From Ruminiclostridium sp. (GTDB lineage: Bacteria > Bacillota > Clostridia > Oscillospirales > Ruminococcaceae): a DNA stretch of 41,709 bases. Positions 40,043 through 41,709 of the stretch are shown here, one piece after another. Position numbers and translations under genes: made by a program. The stretch spans positions 1-41,709 of the forward strand of contig JAFUNV010000077.1 in the NCBI GenBank assembly GCA_017472865.1, given 5' to 3'. Numbering within the stretch: position 1 is the first letter of the stretch; each line of letters begins with the position of its first letter. The notes beneath the pieces were generated by a model. It was not told the DNA's origin. It did no database searches and saw only the letters and a list, made by a program, of their open reading frames with translations.

Positions 40043-40864
40043 TTATATCTTTTCTACGGGCACCCATATTTCGCAGTAGGTCGGTTCTGCGTAAAACTCA
40101 AGGTTATAATTTCCGGCTAGCTTATATTCCTTGCAGTTCGGGAGCCATTCACTCCAGATTTTTGTGTTTACCTCCTGTAAAGCCTGTGGGCATTCGCCCT
40201 TGCAGGGGAATACTGCCCATGTTCCTGCGGGAAAGGTTCTGGTTGTACAGCCCTCGGGGATTTCCAAGAAAGGCATATAGAGGTCTGATATAAAATAATC
40301 GAAACTTTTCCCATCACTGTCCACACATGCGCCGAATGCACCGCGGATAATCTCGCCGCCGCCTTCTTCATAATGTTTCTTCCAGAATAATGGGATTTCG
40401 GTATAGGAAGTGTCCGCATTGAACTTCTTGGATTTTCCAATAATTGTGAACGCTGCTTTTTCTACAATTTTGTATTCTGTCATTGTTCCGCCCTCCAGTG
40501 TGAGTTTGATTCTTAAAGGCGCAAAGGCTTTGAGCTGCGCACCCTTTTCTTTTGCCGCCGAAGGAGAAATTCCGTGGAATTTAATGAACGCGCGGGTGAA
40601 GCTGTCAGGAGAATCATATCCGTATTTAAGAGCAACGTCGATAACCCTCACATCGGAAAGAGACAGTTCCTGTGCCGCCAGCGTAAGGCGGCGGTTTCTT
40701 ATGTATTCGCCTGTGGTGAAGCCGCAGAGTACACTGAAAATTTTCTGAAAATAGAATGGCGAAACATACGCCTTTGCAGCAATATCCTCTATGCAAAGCT
40801 CGCTTGTGAGATTGTCTTCAATGTATCCGATAGCATTCTGAATACCCTCTGCCCATGTGTTCAC
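40043..40864 (-). CDS. AraC family transcriptional regulator with GyrI-like effector-binding domain
   Basis: A 273-residue regulator. The N-terminal part (about 8-105) has two AraC-type helix-turn-helix units, with AAKAYVSPFYFQKIFSVLCG and the C-terminal signature GYDSPDSFTRAFIKFHGISPS. After a linker, residues about 128-273 form a GyrI/effector-binding (BmrR-like) domain starting with TEYKIVEKAAFTIIGK and including GTWAVFPCKGECP. Such regulators sense small amphipathic compounds. The start is GTG at 40864 behind AAGGAAG. It has no neighbouring target with a known function and may control itself; a TATAAT (40897-40902) without a clear -35 lies upstream. Confidence 0.92.
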   Translation of the reverse strand: MNTWAEGIQNAIGYIEDNLTSELCIEDIAAKAYVSPFYFQKIFSVLCGFTTGEYIRNRRLTLAAQELSLSDVRVIDVALKYGYDSPDSFTRAFIKFHGISPSAAKEKGAQLKAFAPLRIKLTLEGGTMTEYKIVEKAAFTIIGKSKKFNADTSYTEIPLFWKKHYEEGGGEIIRGAFGACVDSDGKSFDYFISDLYMPFLEIPEGCTTRTFPAGTWAVFPCKGECPQALQEVNTKIWSEWLPNCKEYKLAGNYNLEFYAEPTYCEIWVPVEKI

Positions 40865-40950
40865 TATAACACTTCCTTTCTTTCGGCTGTAACTGTATTA
40901 TATCAGACGGGTGGGGTTTTGTCCCGACTTTTTCTGCTCACATCTGAGGG

Positions 40951-40984
40951 GTAAAATAAAAATACCGCAGATTAACTGCGGTAT
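40951..40984 (-). terminator. Terminator of the YjfB-like gene
   Basis: On the minus strand a 9-bp stem ataccgcag / ctgcggtat with a 5-nt loop is followed by TTTTATTTTAC, 9 nt beyond the stop. Confidence 0.87.
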
Positions 40985-40993
40985 TGCAAATTT

Positions 40994-41188
40994 TTAAGCT
41001 CGTACGTCCATAACCATGCCTTTTCCGTCAGGAGAAGGGAGATTCTGAAGACTCTGAAGGAGAATATTACTTGAAGCCTCCTGAGAATCCATAGTGTTCT
41101 TGAGCATACTCATAGACGCCTGACTCTGAACACTGTACTGTGCCATATTCATGGATAAGTTTGCGATATACGCTGTAAGTCCGCCCAT
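40994..41188 (-). CDS. YjfB-like small putative motility protein
   Basis: A 64-residue protein of the YjfB family (Pfam putative motility protein). The pattern is a helical N-terminus (LTAYIANLSMNMAQYSVQ), a Met-rich VQSQASMSMLKNTMDSQE segment and a short C-terminal tail ending GKGMVMDVRA. The frame is open to 41251, but the ATG at 41188 has GGAGGTG 5 nt before it. In Bacillus subtilis yjfB is in the motility regulon. No other motility gene is in the window, so its role here is unknown. Confidence 0.85.
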   Translation of the reverse strand: MGGLTAYIANLSMNMAQYSVQSQASMSMLKNTMDSQEASSNILLQSLQNLPSPDGKGMVMDVRA

Positions 41189-41400
41189 ATCAACACCTCC
41201 GATATATAATATTCCTACAATAATTATACAATGCAGCGCTCCGATTTTCAAGAGTAATAATTTACAAAAAACAGGTGGAATTTTAGTATTATATGCTCAA
41301 AAGATAATATAGCAATGAAATGTTTTACTTTATTATTTGCGCTTGTTTTTTCAGAAAACAATGAAGCAGAAGAGGAAAAATAAAAAATTATAAAAAACTA

Positions 41401-41429
41401 TTGACAAACTGTGACAAATCTGCTATAAT
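41401..41429 (+). promoter_or_regulatory. Consensus promoter of the tRNA-Leu gene
   Basis: TTGACA (41401-41406), a 17-bp spacer and TGC-TATAAT (41424-41429) lie 29 bp before the tRNA. The region from 41189 to 41400 shows only A/T-rich sequence with no gene. Confidence 0.93.
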
Positions 41430-41458
41430 CTAATAGTCGCAAGAACGACACATCACCT

Positions 41459-41544
41459 GCGGAGGTGGTGGAATGGCAGACACGCTACTTTGAGGGGGTA
41501 GTGGGCGTATGCTCGTGTGGGTTCAAGTCCCATCCTCCGCACCA
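41459..41544 (+). tRNA. tRNA-Leu (anticodon GAG)
   Basis: An 86-nt type II tRNA with a 7-bp acceptor stem GCGGAGG / CCTCCGC, a D-arm with the TGG-like core, an anticodon stem CTACT / GGTAG with loop TTGAGGG (anticodon GAG, reading CUC and CUU), a long variable arm (TGGGCGTATGCTCG) as expected of leucine tRNAs, and a T-arm with GTGGGTTCAAGTCCCAT. The 3' CCA is encoded. A perfect promoter precedes it. Confidence 0.95.
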
Positions 41545-41562
41545 ACTATTTTTAGTGAAAAA

Positions 41563-41611
41563 GATATTATGCCCGCAAACGGCTTGACAAAGCCACTTGC
41601 GGGCATATATC
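41563..41611 (+). terminator. Long hairpin downstream of tRNA-Leu
   Basis: An imperfect stem of about 22 bp (gatattatgcccgcaa then cggctt, with its complement ending atatc) with a 3-nt loop. It sits 18 nt after the tRNA. There is no T run directly after it (ctttgcaaaaatc), so termination or processing is likely but not certain. Confidence 0.55.
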
Positions 41612-41649
41612 TTTGCAAAAATCAAAAATATGCATCCGTAGATATTTTT

Positions 41650-41676
41650 TGTGGAAAAAAGGATTTGAACCCCCAC
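41650..41676 (-). other. tRNA T-arm-like fragment near the window edge
   Basis: On the minus strand the stretch reads GTGGGGGTTCAAATCCTTTT, containing the T-loop core GGTTCAAATCC, then CCAC. No D-arm or anticodon arm can be folded on either side. It could be a remnant of a tRNA or an attachment-site core of an element beyond the window. The remaining bases to 41709 show no gene. Confidence 0.35.
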
Positions 41677-41709
41677 ATATAAAATGTTTTCTCTCAAATT
41701 TATTCACTA

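Noticed and set aside
41485..41697. Minus-strand open frame over the tRNA-Leu gene
   Set aside because: It overlaps a complete tRNA with its own promoter and has no ribosome binding site.

Overview
This 41.7 kb window looks like chromosomal DNA from a gut Clostridia, most like the Ruminococcus / Oscillospiraceae group. The reasons are moderate GC, sigma-A promoters with 17-bp spacers, strong GGAGG-type ribosome binding sites, several lipoproteins with long Thr-rich stalks, GH3 and GH43 hemicellulases, and substrate-specific ECF vitamin transporter subunits without their own energising modules. The genus is an inference. There is no phage, insertion sequence or CRISPR array. One tRNA, tRNA-Leu(GAG), sits near the right end.

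Left part (1-12.2 kb): the 3' end of an alanine/glycine:cation symporter; a GH3 glycosidase with an inserted fascin-like domain, a C-terminal CBM6-like domain and a cre (CcpA) site in its promoter; an antibiotic-biosynthesis-monooxygenase-like protein; an acetyltransferase followed by a large lipoprotein built from two copies of one domain; a cobalamin riboswitch with terminator controlling a membrane-anchored DUF4430 protein and an ECF S component; an unknown 529-residue protein; and a GH43 enzyme.

Middle (12.3-25.6 kb): a four-gene unit (Gfo/Idh/MocA oxidoreductase, beta-lactamase-fold serine hydrolase, ECF S component, uridine-kinase-like P-loop kinase) with one clear promoter; a pyk / Na-Pi cotransporter / Ca-Na antiporter unit; a KdpDE-like two-component system whose sensor frame is broken by an in-frame amber codon; and a CoA-precursor block (ECF S component probably for pantothenate, coaX, and divergent coaBC). 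A nitroreductase and a small disordered protein follow.

Right part (25.6-41.7 kb): a DUF4317 protein; pnuC behind a structured leader of about 280 nt; azlCD; sbcDC with a small unknown partner; two divergent lipoproteins separated by helically phased TTACAA repeats that resemble a Pho box; an acylphosphatase; an ECF sigma / anti-sigma pair; and a lipid-anchored barnase-type RNase on a Thr-rich stalk with a barstar-type inhibitor encoded directly after it. An AraC-type regulator, a YjfB-like protein and the tRNA gene close the window.

The strongest candidates for something little described are the surface-tethered barnase with its barstar, the four-gene ECF-S/kinase/hydrolase unit, the broken sensor kinase, the phased operator between two lipoproteins, and the pnuC leader RNA.
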